In this document: piece after piece, positions 16,729 to 25,435 of the stretch
Layout: each line of letters starts with the position of its first letter
How positions within the stretch are numbered: position 1 is the first letter of the stretch
Assembly: GCA_934394565.1 (NCBI GenBank)
Contig: CAKRQV010000006.1
Coordinates: forward strand, 62,001-126,000
Direction of reading: 5' to 3'
DNA from: an uncultured Lachnospiraceae bacterium
GTDB lineage: Bacteria; Bacillota; Clostridia; Lachnospirales; Lachnospiraceae
DNA: 64,000 nt
Notes under the pieces: model-generated
What the model saw: only the letters and a program-made list of their open reading frames with translations
Databases searched by the model: none
Told to the model about the DNA's origin: nothing
Translations under genes and position numbers: made by a program

Positions 16729-16765
16729 CTGCGGGACTGGATTTCCGGTCTCGCAGCTTCTTTTT
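16729..16765 (+). terminator. Terminator of the sigma/anti-sigma operon
   Basis: A 12-bp stem with G-U pairs (CTGCGGGACTGG / CCGGTCTCGCAG) followed by CTTCTTTTT. Confidence 0.75.
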
Positions 16766-16821
16766 ATCCAAACTTTCTCACAAATGGAGGTCTCCCCACT
16801 TGCCTCGCCGTTTTGCCACAT

Positions 16822-16859
16822 GAAAGGCCGCCGGAGTCTACAGTCTCCGGCGGCCTTTC
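16822..16859. terminator. Strong 15-bp hairpin downstream of the dehydratase genes
   Basis: GAAAGGCCGCCGGAG (16822-16836) is exactly complementary to 16845-16859 with an 8-base loop. It lies 80 bases beyond the end of the minus-strand dehydratase operon. It probably ends that operon, although the U-tract is short on both strands. Confidence 0.6.
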
Positions 16860-16938
16860 TGGCTGAAAAAGTTGACTTACCCGGCAAAATGGACTTTGCC
16901 GTATTTCAAAAAACAGTTTTCGTTAGGAGGATCACTGT

Positions 16939-17565
16939 TTATTTGATAAAGCTTACGTGCTTGCAGATTTCTTCTATCGCAGCATCTTTTCTCTGATTAA
17001 AGATCACTTTATTCTCTTCAAAGAGATTTCTTCCCTCTGTATCGATGGACACGATCAGCGGGCCAAACTCTTTGACACGGCAGTGCCACAGCGTCTCCGG
17101 CATACCCAGATCACGCCACTGGGCATCGACGATCTCTTCCACCTCTGTAGCAGCCACGACAGCGTTTCCTGCCGGGAATACGCAGTGGATTGCCTTGAAA
17201 TTCTTGCAGGCATACTCTGTATTCGGGCCCATGCCACCTTTACCGATGATGACTTTGACACCGGTCTGCTCTACAAACTCTTTCTCGAATTTTTCCATAC
17301 GCATACTGGTGGTCGGTCCTACAGATACCATCTCAAATTTATCATTTTCCAGCGGACGGATGATCGGTCCGGCATGGAAGATCGCTGCATCACGGACATC
17401 CACCGGCAGCTCACGTCCGGCTTCTACCAGACGTCTGTGGGCCACGTCACGGCAGGTCGTCATGCTTCCGTTCAGATATACGATATCTCCGATATGAATA
17501 TCAGCCAGATCTTCTGCGGAAATTGGTGTTGTCAGAATTTTCTTTCCATCTTTTACTTCGATCAT
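16939..17565 (-). CDS. L-tartrate dehydratase / class I fumarase, beta subunit
   Basis: Second subunit of an iron-sulfur hydro-lyase that interconverts fumarate and malate or dehydrates tartrate to oxaloacetate. The 208-residue protein shows TTPISAEDLADIHIGDIVYL, TCRDVAHRRL, the HAGPIIRP segment, VSVGPTTSMRM and GKGGMG, all typical of the C-terminal (beta) unit. It starts within the stop of the alpha gene (ATGA), so the two are translated together. Sequence alone does not separate fumarase from tartrate dehydratase. The transporter and divergent LysR gene resemble the ttdR/ttdABT arrangement and tip the balance slightly toward a tartrate-like substrate. Confidence 0.92.
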   Translation of the reverse strand: MIEVKDGKKILTTPISAEDLADIHIGDIVYLNGSMTTCRDVAHRRLVEAGRELPVDVRDAAIFHAGPIIRPLENDKFEMVSVGPTTSMRMEKFEKEFVEQTGVKVIIGKGGMGPNTEYACKNFKAIHCVFPAGNAVVAATEVEEIVDAQWRDLGMPETLWHCRVKEFGPLIVSIDTEGRNLFEENKVIFNQRKDAAIEEICKHVSFIK

Positions 17566-18461
17566 AATGTTACCCCCGAATGTGTTGTGATTGTATAGTT
17601 GAGATCCTTGTCAAAGATAATATGGCCACGTCTGTGAGACCAGCATCCGACGTTGACAGCGACACCGATGGTGGAAGGATGTCTGGCTGTATTCTCAATA
17701 TGTACACCCATAACAGAATACTTGCCGCCCATACCCTGCGGTCCAAGGCCGATTGCATTGATACCGTCTTCGAGCAGTTTTTCCATGGAAGCCGCTCTTT
17801 CGTTCTCATTGTGGCTGCCCAGCGGACGCATCAGCGCTTTCTTGGACAGCAGTGCAGCTGTCTCTACAGAAGTTGCCACACCAACACCTACCAGAAGCGG
17901 AGGACATGCATTCAGTCCGTATGTAGTCATAACATCCATAACGAATTTGGTCACACCTTCATATCCGGCACCCGGCATCAGTACCATGGCTTTGCCCGGC
18001 AGTGTACATCCGCCGCCTGCCATATAGGAATAGATCTCGCACTGATCGCTGTCCGGAACGATGTCCCAGAATACAGTCGGTGTGCCCTTACCTACGTTCT
18101 TACCGGTATTGTACTCATCAAATGTCTCCACACTGTTGTGACGCAGCGGGGCTTCCTTTGTCGCACGGACAACAGCTTCCTTTAACAGAGCTTCCAGCTC
18201 ACCGATCAGCGGGAAATTGGTACCGCATTTTACCCAGAACTGCAATACACCGGTATCCTGGCAGCTCGGTCTGTTGAGGTCTTTGGCCAGTTTCTGGTTG
18301 TGCTTCATGGTCTGGTAGATAACCTTGGACAGCGGACTGTCCTCTTTCTCTGCCAGTTCGTCCAGCTTTGCAATAATGTCATCCGGCAGCACTTTGCCAA
18401 TGTAGGATACAAAGTTTGCCATATAAGTGGTAAGCTGTTCTACCTGTTCTTTCTTACCCAT
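17562..18461 (-). CDS. L-tartrate dehydratase / class I fumarase, alpha subunit
   Basis: Catalytic iron-sulfur subunit, 299 residues, the usual length for the two-subunit type. Three cysteines likely to hold the [4Fe-4S] cluster are visible in RPSCQDTG, GGGCTLPGK and NACPPLLVGVG. Also present are LRHNSVETFDEYN and GLGPQGMGGKYSVMGVHIE. The following beta gene overlaps by four bases; the transporter gene is 65 bases upstream on the same strand. Together they would import a C4-dicarboxylate and convert it. The oxygen-sensitive cluster fits an anaerobic host. Confidence 0.93.
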   Translation of the reverse strand: MGKKEQVEQLTTYMANFVSYIGKVLPDDIIAKLDELAEKEDSPLSKVIYQTMKHNQKLAKDLNRPSCQDTGVLQFWVKCGTNFPLIGELEALLKEAVVRATKEAPLRHNSVETFDEYNTGKNVGKGTPTVFWDIVPDSDQCEIYSYMAGGGCTLPGKAMVLMPGAGYEGVTKFVMDVMTTYGLNACPPLLVGVGVATSVETAALLSKKALMRPLGSHNENERAASMEKLLEDGINAIGLGPQGMGGKYSVMGVHIENTARHPSTIGVAVNVGCWSHRRGHIIFDKDLNYTITTHSGVTL

Positions 18462-18525
18462 AGTTGTAGTCTCCTTTATGATATAATATTTTTTCAGTTA
18501 CAGATTTTATACCCGCCGCCGTTCT

Positions 18526-19788
18526 TTACGGGAAGAACGGGAAGGCGATCGGCAGGATGATCATGCTGACGATTGTAGCAATCACGATCAGCGGGCATCC
18601 GGCTTTCACATAGTCTTTAAAGGTATAGCCACCGGTGCCGACAACCATCGTATTGGCCGGCATACCGATCGGTGTGGCGTATGCGCAGGAACCACCGATG
18701 ACACAGGCCATCAGGACCGCTCTCGGATCCGCGCCCATACCCTGGGCGATAGACAGACAGATCGGTACCATCAACGCTGTTGTCGCTGTATTGGACATAA
18801 AGTTTGTCATCACACAGCACAGCAGGAATACGACCAGTGTCAGAAGATACGGGGACGGACTGGCACCGAGTGCTCCGATCACCTTGTCTGCAATCAGCTC
18901 GCCCGCACCTGTCTCCTGCAGGGCACTTGCCAGAGAAAGCGTACCGCCAAAAAGGAAAATGGTCTTTAAATCGATAGACTTTAACGCATCTTTCTCTGAA
19001 ATAACCCCTGTCAGAATCAGAAGCAGTGCACCGATACCACCGGTGATACAAAGCTTGATACCGATCACTTCCTCAAAGATCATCGCCAGAATCGTAGCCA
19101 CCAGAATGATCAGGGACGTCCACTGTTTCCACTGTGGCACATCGCTGAAATCGCGTTCTACGAAAATGCCATCTTCTTTGACATCGTGACTCGGCAGTAA
19201 TTTATAACCGATCGTTGCGTAGAAAATGATGCCTGCGATCAGGATCGGCAGACCAACGATCGCATACTCAAAAAAGCTGAATTTCAGCCCCAGCGGCTCT
19301 AAGGCGCTCTGGGCAATCATATTTCCCGGCGCTCCGATCAGAGAAAGGTTGCCACCCATGGCTGCAGCAAATACCAAGGGCATTAAAAGACGGGATCTCT
19401 TGTACCCGGATTTTGCTGCGATACCAATCACGACCGGAATCAGGACAGCGGCTGTACCCGTATTGGAAAGCACACCGCTCATCAGACCAACGATCACCAT
19501 GATTGCAATGATCAGCTTCCGCTCCGTACCGGCAAATTTTGTTACAACTGCGCCGATTTTATTTGCCATACCTGTTTCAAACAGTGCGCCGCCTACGATA
19601 AACATGGCAACAAACAGGATGACATTGCTGTCAATAAATCCGGCAAAAGCCATTTTGACATCCAGTACTCCTGTCACTACCAGTCCGAGACAGACGATCA
19701 TGGAAGTGACACCCAGCGGTATCTTTTCCATAACGAACATGATGACAGCAAACAGGAGAAACAGTAAAGTTATGGTTGAGGGACTCAT
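18526..19788 (-). CDS. DASS/SLC13-family dicarboxylate transporter
   Basis: A 420-residue polytopic membrane protein of the divalent anion:sodium symporter superfamily, with about 11-12 hydrophobic segments. The paired SNT signatures of the family are clear (VLSNTGTAAVLIPV and FMSNTATTALMVPI), as are SLIGAPGNMIA and the closing GMPANTMVVGTGGY. Being first in an operon with the dehydratase subunits, it probably brings in fumarate, malate, tartrate or exchanges one for succinate. The ATG at 19788 follows GGAGGA. The divergent LysR gene 382 bases away is the likely regulator. Confidence 0.9.
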   Translation of the reverse strand: MSPSTITLLFLLFAVIMFVMEKIPLGVTSMIVCLGLVVTGVLDVKMAFAGFIDSNVILFVAMFIVGGALFETGMANKIGAVVTKFAGTERKLIIAIMVIVGLMSGVLSNTGTAAVLIPVVIGIAAKSGYKRSRLLMPLVFAAAMGGNLSLIGAPGNMIAQSALEPLGLKFSFFEYAIVGLPILIAGIIFYATIGYKLLPSHDVKEDGIFVERDFSDVPQWKQWTSLIILVATILAMIFEEVIGIKLCITGGIGALLLILTGVISEKDALKSIDLKTIFLFGGTLSLASALQETGAGELIADKVIGALGASPSPYLLTLVVFLLCCVMTNFMSNTATTALMVPICLSIAQGMGADPRAVLMACVIGGSCAYATPIGMPANTMVVGTGGYTFKDYVKAGCPLIVIATIVSMIILPIAFPFFP

Positions 19789-20170
19789 GGTTTGATTTCC
19801 TCCGTTTTCTTTCTTTTCTTCTTTTTGTTATTTTTTTGTTATTGTGTTTTTCGCTGCTGTAACAGCCCGGCCGGTCTGTATCTCTTGCATGGTCTTAGTA
19901 TATCCTTTGTTTTTCTGTATGTACAATCACATAAAATGATGCATCCATAAATAAATTTTATGTTTTACTGAATTTTCATGCAGTTTTTACAAAAAATATG
20001 CTATAATCTCACGCAACAGAGGAAGTGTTTTTGGTGAATGTATCCAAAAATTGATATGAAAAGTTTTTTCTGAATGACATCGTCAAAAGCAGGTATTTTA
20101 CAGATTTACGGTAAAATCCTGCCCATATACCATGTTTCCAGAGAAAAACAAGGAAAAGGAGAACTGTACA
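19789..20170. promoter_or_regulatory. Divergent control region of the dicarboxylate operon
   Basis: A 382-base gap without genes. It contains an 8-bp inverted repeat CATAAAAT / ATTTTATG (19930-19937 / 19955-19962) that encloses a GATGCATC palindrome, a suitable LysR-type binding site. A TATAAT (20002-20007) suits the regulator promoter. Assignments are by eye. Confidence 0.45.
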
Positions 20171-21049
20171 ATGAAGTTTGCCCAGCTGGAATACTTCTGC
20201 GCCGTCAGCCGTTATCACAGCATCACCCAGGCCGCCCAGAAGCTGTATGTGACCCAGCCTGCCATATCCACGGCGATCCGCGAGCTGGAAAAGGAATTTT
20301 CGGTCAGTCTTTTCGTCCGCTCAAAGAACCATGTAACACTGACCAGAGAAGGAGAGATCTTTTACCAGAAAGCCAGCGAGCTTCTCAAAATGGCACAGCA
20401 GACCTCGCTGGAAATGTCCGATCTCGGCCGACAGAGCACACCGATCCGTATCGGTATCCCACCACTGTTAAGCACGATCTTCTTTCCGGAAATGCTGACA
20501 GAATTTCACGAGAAATATCCGGGCATCCCGGTCGAGCTCTACGAATACGGCTCGATCCGCGCCGCCCAGCTCGTGCAGGAGGATATGCTGGATCTGGCCC
20601 TTGTGAATATGCACTTTTATGAGATTGACAAGCTAAACTCCTACCAGATTCTGACCGACCGGATCGTTTTCTGTGTCTCGCCCCGTCATCCGCTCGCCGG
20701 TGAAAAGGAGCTGACTATTGAACAGATCAAGGATGAACCGCTGATCCTGTACAATACGGATTCCGTCCAGAGCACTACCATGGCCGGTATCTTTGAATCC
20801 TGCGGTGTCAAGCCAAATATCGTACTACGCGCCAACCAGCTCTATACGATCCGGAAATTCATCGACCAGGATCTTGGCGGAGCTTTTCTCTATGAATGTC
20901 TGCTGAAAAATATGCCCGGCGTTGTCCACATCCCGATCACGCCCCGTATCGAGCAGGAGATCGGCATTATCTGGCCTAAAGGCAAGTATATGAACAGCCG
21001 TGTGGAGAAGTTTGTGGCATTTTCGCGGCAGTTTACACTGATGCGCTGA
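20171..21049 (+). CDS. LysR-family transcriptional regulator
   Basis: A 292-residue LysR-type regulator with the N-terminal winged HTH (MKFAQLEYFCAVSRYHSITQ, then AAQKLYVTQPAISTAIRELE) and a periplasmic-binding-protein-like effector domain from about residue 90. The ATG at 20171 follows AAAAGGAG; the frame extends upstream to 20132 but without a ribosome site. It is divergent from the dicarboxylate transporter/dehydratase operon, in the way TtdR controls tartrate use in enterobacteria. It is therefore the likely activator of that operon in response to its substrate. Confidence 0.92.
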   Translation: MKFAQLEYFCAVSRYHSITQAAQKLYVTQPAISTAIRELEKEFSVSLFVRSKNHVTLTREGEIFYQKASELLKMAQQTSLEMSDLGRQSTPIRIGIPPLLSTIFFPEMLTEFHEKYPGIPVELYEYGSIRAAQLVQEDMLDLALVNMHFYEIDKLNSYQILTDRIVFCVSPRHPLAGEKELTIEQIKDEPLILYNTDSVQSTTMAGIFESCGVKPNIVLRANQLYTIRKFIDQDLGGAFLYECLLKNMPGVVHIPITPRIEQEIGIIWPKGKYMNSRVEKFVAFSRQFTLMR

Positions 21050-21103
21050 CCCACCGGCTGTCGTACTGCCCGCCTGCTTTTGGCAGTATCCTGTCCTGCA
21101 GCG

Positions 21104-21143
21104 AAGGAAGGCTGCCACACATCCGTGCGACAGCCTTCCTTTT
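21104..21143 (+). terminator. Terminator of the LysR gene
   Basis: 11-bp stem AAGGAAGGCTG / CAGCCTTCCTT (21104-21114 / 21131-21141) followed by T residues. A shorter hairpin (TACTGCC / GGCAGTA) precedes it. Confidence 0.75.
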
Positions 21144-21277
21144 GACACATCTGTTCATCTGGTTCTTCTTATCGGGTACTTCCTTTCACACCGCCACTTC
21201 TGCTCAGCATAACACAGCGTTCGGAATGTTTCCGGTAGGTCTTTCATACAAAACGGCCTCTTCATCGTAACTGCTGT

Positions 21278-21919
21278 TCATTCCATACTCTCGATCATAG
21301 CCTGCCATACCTCCTGTGGCTGTCCGTTTGTCAGCTGCAACGAATAAGCGTATGTGCCGTCCGTCCAGGTGGCCAGTGTATAGCTGCCGGATTCCCCTTT
21401 TAATCTGACAGTATATGCGCCGATCGTCACACTGGTTTCTTCTGCATAGGCATTATAATCACCGGATACATCCTCCGTACCCTCTGCTTTTCTGAACACA
21501 GCTTCCTCATCTGCACCAATATACGTGATCTCCGCCATATCTCCCCAATATGACATGTACCGTGTGCTTTCTGTCTCAAATGGCAGTGTATGGATTTCTT
21601 CCACAGAAAATCCCACATATCTTTCCAGTATTTTCAAGGAACCCACCTCTTCCATACCGTTTACGCCCTGCTCCACAACCGGCTTTTTTCCAAAAGGAGT
21701 CAGATGCCAGATACCGATACCGCCAAGCAGCAGCAATGCCACACAGGCCGCTGTCGCAGCAAGCCTTTGCAGATTTTTCCATGCAGACAGGCTTGTGATC
21801 TTTTCTTTCTCCGGCACAGTTGTTTCTGTTTCTACTGCCTCCAGTGTACGCAGGATACGGCTTCGCATCTCATCTGTTACCCGGACTCTGTCCATGACCT
21901 CTTCATATTTAGTATGCAA
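21278..21919 (-). CDS. Putative anti-sigma factor with extracellular C-terminal domain
   Basis: A 213-residue protein coupled to the upstream sigma gene by an 11-base overlap. An N-terminal helical cytoplasmic part (about 1-48) is followed by one membrane segment (about 52-70) and an external domain. The last 65 residues (from EDVSGDYNAYAEETSVTIGA) are clearly homologous to the C-terminus of the lipoprotein encoded at 22562-23206. Both share SGDYN, a TVTVGAYTV-like strand, LKG and LATWT..YAYSL, a DUF4367-like pattern. It probably holds the sigma factor at the membrane until an external signal is sensed. Confidence 0.75.
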   Translation of the reverse strand: MHTKYEEVMDRVRVTDEMRSRILRTLEAVETETTVPEKEKITSLSAWKNLQRLAATAACVALLLLGGIGIWHLTPFGKKPVVEQGVNGMEEVGSLKILERYVGFSVEEIHTLPFETESTRYMSYWGDMAEITYIGADEEAVFRKAEGTEDVSGDYNAYAEETSVTIGAYTVRLKGESGSYTLATWTDGTYAYSLQLTNGQPQEVWQAMIESME

Positions 21920-22538
21920 AATCGTACGCCTCCTTTAACACTTTTTTCAGCTGTTTGCGTCCTCTTGCCAGAAGGGAACGCACCGTGGCTTCATTTTTCT
22001 GCAGGATCCGGGCGATCTGGGCCGTGGAATATCCCTCATAATAAAACAGATGGATCGCTTCCCTGTATTTTACCGGCAGCTGCTTTACGGCATCCCAGAC
22101 AAAGGTAAGATCTTCCCGTTCCTCCTGCACCAGCTCATCTTTGAGCTCGTCGGTCCGGCGGATCGTATTATAGCTGATCCTGTTTTTGCTTATATTTCCC
22201 GCCACGCGCAAAAGCCATGCTTTCCTGTGCTGTTCACTGGTAAAGGCCGGTGCACGTTTCATAAACTGTATCAGCGTATCCTGCAGAACCTCTTCTGCAT
22301 CGCTCATATTGTGCAAATACGAATACGCATACCGCAGCAGCGTATCGCCATACCGATCCATGATCTCCTCCGCCTGCATATAGACCGCTGTTTTGCCAGC
22401 ACTTTCTGTTTTTTCCTGTTTTTTCACCTCTGCAACGGCAAACCGTGATATGTGGCTTTGCCAGACACAGGCTACAAACTGTAAGAACAGTCGTTGTGTC
22501 CTGTGCCATGGTGTTTCCCATGCCAGATACTCTCTCAT
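21909..22538 (-). CDS. ECF-type sigma factor with N-terminal extension
   Basis: A 209-residue sigma-70-family protein. Region 2 (about 58-125: DRYGDTLLRYAYSYLHNMSD, EEVLQDTLIQF, HRKAWLLRVAGNISKNR) and region 4 (about 145-200: LPVKYREAIHLFYYEGYSTA, ARILQKNEATVRSLLARGRK) are clear. The start at 22538 has a strong AGGAGGG site, and the internal Met54 has none. The protein therefore probably carries a 53-residue extension ahead of region 2, which is unusual for this class. It lies between a lipoprotein gene upstream and its putative anti-sigma downstream (11-base overlap). Confidence 0.88.
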   Translation of the reverse strand: MREYLAWETPWHRTQRLFLQFVACVWQSHISRFAVAEVKKQEKTESAGKTAVYMQAEEIMDRYGDTLLRYAYSYLHNMSDAEEVLQDTLIQFMKRAPAFTSEQHRKAWLLRVAGNISKNRISYNTIRRTDELKDELVQEEREDLTFVWDAVKQLPVKYREAIHLFYYEGYSTAQIARILQKNEATVRSLLARGRKQLKKVLKEAYDFAY

Positions 22539-22561
22539 TGCATTCCCTCCTGTACAGCGAT

Positions 22562-23206
22562 CTACTGCATATCACCGATCAGGGCTGTCATTTCCTCTGT
22601 CGTCATGCCACTCGTGCAGTCCAGAGAATATGCATAGTCACCGCTTGTCCATGTAGCCAGATTCACTTTCTGGTCATTTCCTTTTAGTGTAACCGTATAC
22701 GCTCCCACAGTTACCGTGCTTGTTTCATTGTATACATTATAATCACCGCTGATATCCGCCTCCGCTTCTACACCGATAGCCTTTCGGAGCGCCATCTGAT
22801 CTCCACTGTCCCCGGTGCTGTAAAGGACCTCCAGCATGGTCTGGGTTTCCTCCTTCATCACCTGATATGTAGTCTGGGTAAACATCCGCGGCCGCTCTGG
22901 TATACTCATTTCAAAACCGGCGGCCTTCGCAGCATCCGCCAGTGCGCTGTATTCTTCCCATGGATTCGGGATCTGTGTCGTATCACCGTCACCGGCAAGC
23001 ACAGCGGACGGATCAGCCAGTGCTGTACCATCTGAAGTATCCATTGTCTTTGTCGTCTCCCCAGTACTGTGATCTGTCACAATGGAGGAAATCACCTTAG
23101 ACTGTGCATCCACCAGCGACTTGGCCTGTCCATTTCCACCACATCCTGTCAGCGCCATCACGCTCATCATACCTGCCATCATCATAACTACTGCTTTTTT
23201 CATCAT
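22562..23206 (-). CDS. Lipoprotein of the sigma/anti-sigma operon
   Basis: A 214-residue predicted lipoprotein: N-terminal hydrophobic stretch with the lipobox ALTGC (Cys22), then a flexible Ser/Thr/Asp-rich part and a folded C-terminal domain. The last 65 residues (ADISGDYNVYNETSTVTVGA onward) match the external domain of the anti-sigma factor two genes downstream. It ends 23 bases before the sigma gene, so the order is lipoprotein, sigma, anti-sigma. It may be a decoy or co-sensor for the same ligand. The function itself is unknown. Confidence 0.78.
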   Translation of the reverse strand: MMKKAVVMMMAGMMSVMALTGCGGNGQAKSLVDAQSKVISSIVTDHSTGETTKTMDTSDGTALADPSAVLAGDGDTTQIPNPWEEYSALADAAKAAGFEMSIPERPRMFTQTTYQVMKEETQTMLEVLYSTGDSGDQMALRKAIGVEAEADISGDYNVYNETSTVTVGAYTVTLKGNDQKVNLATWTSGDYAYSLDCTSGMTTEEMTALIGDMQ

Positions 23207-23299
23207 TTTTTAATTCCTTTCTTTGTCTGTCTGTGTATTTTTTGACGGCTGTATTGCCGCCTCTATACTGTAAACAGCTGACCGCCGGAAAATGTTGCA

Positions 23300-23964
23300 C
23301 ATCAGAGAAAAAATTTATGTATTATTTGTCACCTGTACTTTATGTACCTGCTTATGATTTTTGCTCTTACATCTTTTGCCATATACTATACTATATTTTT
23401 ACCCTTCCGGGGAACAGCATCTATTCTGTATCTGCGTGGCTTCTGTCGGCTTTTCTCCGGAACGATTCCGCTCCGGGGCTGGCTACAAAGGCCGTGATCA
23501 TTGGCAGTATTTTTAATATATTCGGAGATTACTTCTTCGTATTTACGCTGGATATGGGAATTACCGGCGCAGGACTGGCCACCTCTGTGGGTTCTGTGAT
23601 CTCTCTGCTGATCATGTGCACACATTTTCTTTCGAAAAAGTGTATGCTCCGGCTGGTCGCACCCAAGCAGGTGCTTTCCTCATGGAAAGCCATCGCTCCT
23701 TTTATTATCCGCAGTTATGCGACATCCTTCCCATTTCTGCTGCTGAATGTATATTCGACATACTATTTCCCGTCGATCTTAAAGCCGGGTCTTTCCTTTA
23801 TTATCTCAATTGCCCGCGGACTGGTCATCAGCGGCAGCCTGATCCTTCTGCTGCCCCGCATCGCCCCGGCATCCAGCCTGTGGTTCGCCATGACGATCAC
23901 GGAAACGCTGGTAGCGGTCTTTGTTATCTGGCAGATGCTCAAGACAGACCGGGAGCTGCGATAA
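23300..23964 (+). pseudogene. MATE-family efflux transporter remnant
   Basis: The readable part (from WLLSAFLRNDSAPGLATKAV onward) matches the MATE family: SIFNIFGDYFFVFTLDMGIT, GAGLATSVGSVISLLI, then a jump to the last helices (ISIARGLVISGSLILLLPR, FAMTITETLVAV). Intact members have about 450 residues and 12 helices. Here the first helices are missing or out of frame, and the middle is short after KQVLSSWKAI, so at least two deletions occurred. No good ribosome site precedes the frame. Confidence 0.8.
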
Positions 23965-24030
23965 GTCATATTTTCGCTATATTCTGAGACTTAAGAAATT
24001 ACAATATAAAAATCTTCACATAAAATGCTA

Positions 24031-24087
24031 AAAGATTCATGAACCGCTATACTGGTATGTCTGCATAAAGGTTCATGAATCTTTTTT
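24031..24087 (+). terminator. Terminator after the MATE remnant
   Basis: 15-bp perfect stem AAAGATTCATGAACC / GGTTCATGAATCTTT (24031-24045 / 24070-24084) with a 24-base loop and a T-tract. Confidence 0.65.
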
Positions 24088-24233
24088 ACACATTTTTCAT
24101 TAAATTTTTTGCCTATAAAGACTTTTCTATTCAACATATATCTACTTTTTAATTTATCCGCCACAATCATCTACCGTTCAAATTAATAAATTCCATTTGC
24201 TATTAAAAAACCCAAGCATCGATTGGTTTAATA

Positions 24234-24799
24234 TTATTTACATGCAATGCATTCTTCTGCTTCTAGTTCCAATCTCTGAAAAATATCCCTCACAATACCC
24301 ACATCTTCAATCAGATTAACTCCAAAACATTTTTTACCTGCATCCTTCAAAGACGCACCTATATGATATGCTTTCTTTTTATCAAGAATTAAAAAACGAT
24401 CATGAAACACGCTTATGTACTTCACATCCAATTTAGGATACTGTGCATTAAAATTATGGATATTCCCTGCTCTGTAAATACATACGGCAGTGTATGTCTG
24501 CCACCTCTTCCATCACTCTTTTCTGGTTCTTGTATTTTTGAGGTGCCAGATTGGCACTTCAAAGATTCTGTTTCTTCTATTGTAAGCTGAAAACAAAAAT
24601 CTTCTGGAAATCGTTTTATATTTCTTTTTACCGCACGATTTAAAGCTTTTGTTTCTACGTGATAAAGCATTGCCAAATCACTATCCACCATAACTTGTTT
24701 ATTTCTTATTACATAAATGAATTTTTCAGTATCCGGCAACATGCTTTCAACCATTGATGTTTCTACTGTTTTCATTTCTTTTACATTCTGATCCGCCAT
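24234..24799 (-). pseudogene. ORF6N-domain protein, broken
   Basis: The first 120 codons (start 24799, site GAGAGGGAATC) encode an ORF6N DNA-binding domain as found in phage and mobile-element proteins (VIRNKQVMVDSDLAMLYHVE, RFPEDFCFQLT). The frame then closes early (MHSILNWM). In another frame, from about 24440 down to 24234, follows what looks like the C-terminal end of such proteins (LDVKYISVFHDRFLIL, AYHIGASLKDAGKKCFGVN). The middle is therefore deleted and the frame is shifted. Confidence 0.78.
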
Positions 24800-25016
24800 A
24801 CCGATTCCCTCTCTCTGAAAATACTCTGCTAATAACTTTTCGGTATTCTCCGTTTAAACTGCCACAAATATTTTCCAGACTATTCGTTTTTGGTATATCC
24901 ATCCCATCTTCAAGAGCCGCCTCTATCCACACTTTTTTTGCATCAAAGGCATTTGCAATAGCACTTCCCATCGTCTCACCACAAGTAATACATCCCTGCA
25001 TATCAACAAAGCCGAG
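24792..25016 (-). pseudogene. HicB-type antitoxin remnant
   Basis: About 75 codons read GFVDMQGCITCGETMGSAIA, then AALEDGMDIPKTNS. This is the core of the HicB partial RNase-H fold, which normally reads DLPGC.T.GdT and EDG..IP. The N-terminal part is missing: upstream of about 25016 the frame has no family similarity. No HicA gene is present. It meets a truncated XRE gene back to back. Confidence 0.65.
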
Positions 25017-25292
25017 GCCGCGCGTCAGCTGAATATATCCGCAATGGCCTATGGCCGTTATGAAAAAGGGGAACGGGAGCCCTCCTATCAGACGGTATGT
25101 TTTATTGCCCAGACCTTTCACTGTAATGTTGATTTTCTCTATGGAATTTCTGATGAAATGCATACTGATTATATTACCGTATCCAGTGCGGAATCGCCGG
25201 AATTGTATTCTCTTATTCTGGAGCTCAAGGAAAATCATGATATGGAAAAGCGCATTCTGGCCTATGCCAAAGCTCTTTCAAATGTAAAATAA
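25005..25292 (+). pseudogene. XRE-family regulator, 5'-truncated
   Basis: In-frame codons from about 25005 (KAEAARQLNIS, MAYGRYEKGEREPSY) encode the second half of an XRE helix-turn-helix, followed by the usual C-terminal region (NVDFLYGISDE). The first helices are absent, and the earliest ATG (25044) has no ribosome site. The break coincides with the break in the HicB remnant on the other strand, pointing to one deletion that removed both 5' ends. Confidence 0.7.
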
Positions 25293-25435
25293 CAAAAGCA
25301 ACGGTCTCCCCGGTACATTGAAAACTTCTGCCATTTACCATATAATACACATAAAATCAATTTTTCAAGAAACGCCCGGCCACAGGTAAGTAATCCATAA
25401 TAGATACGCCAAACAAAAAGGAAGGTTGTGGAATC

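Noticed and set aside
24747..25238. 163-codon frame taken as one intact gene
   Set aside because: Only the middle 75 codons resemble HicB; the first part is antisense to the XRE remnant, so the frame is a chance fusion of decayed genes.
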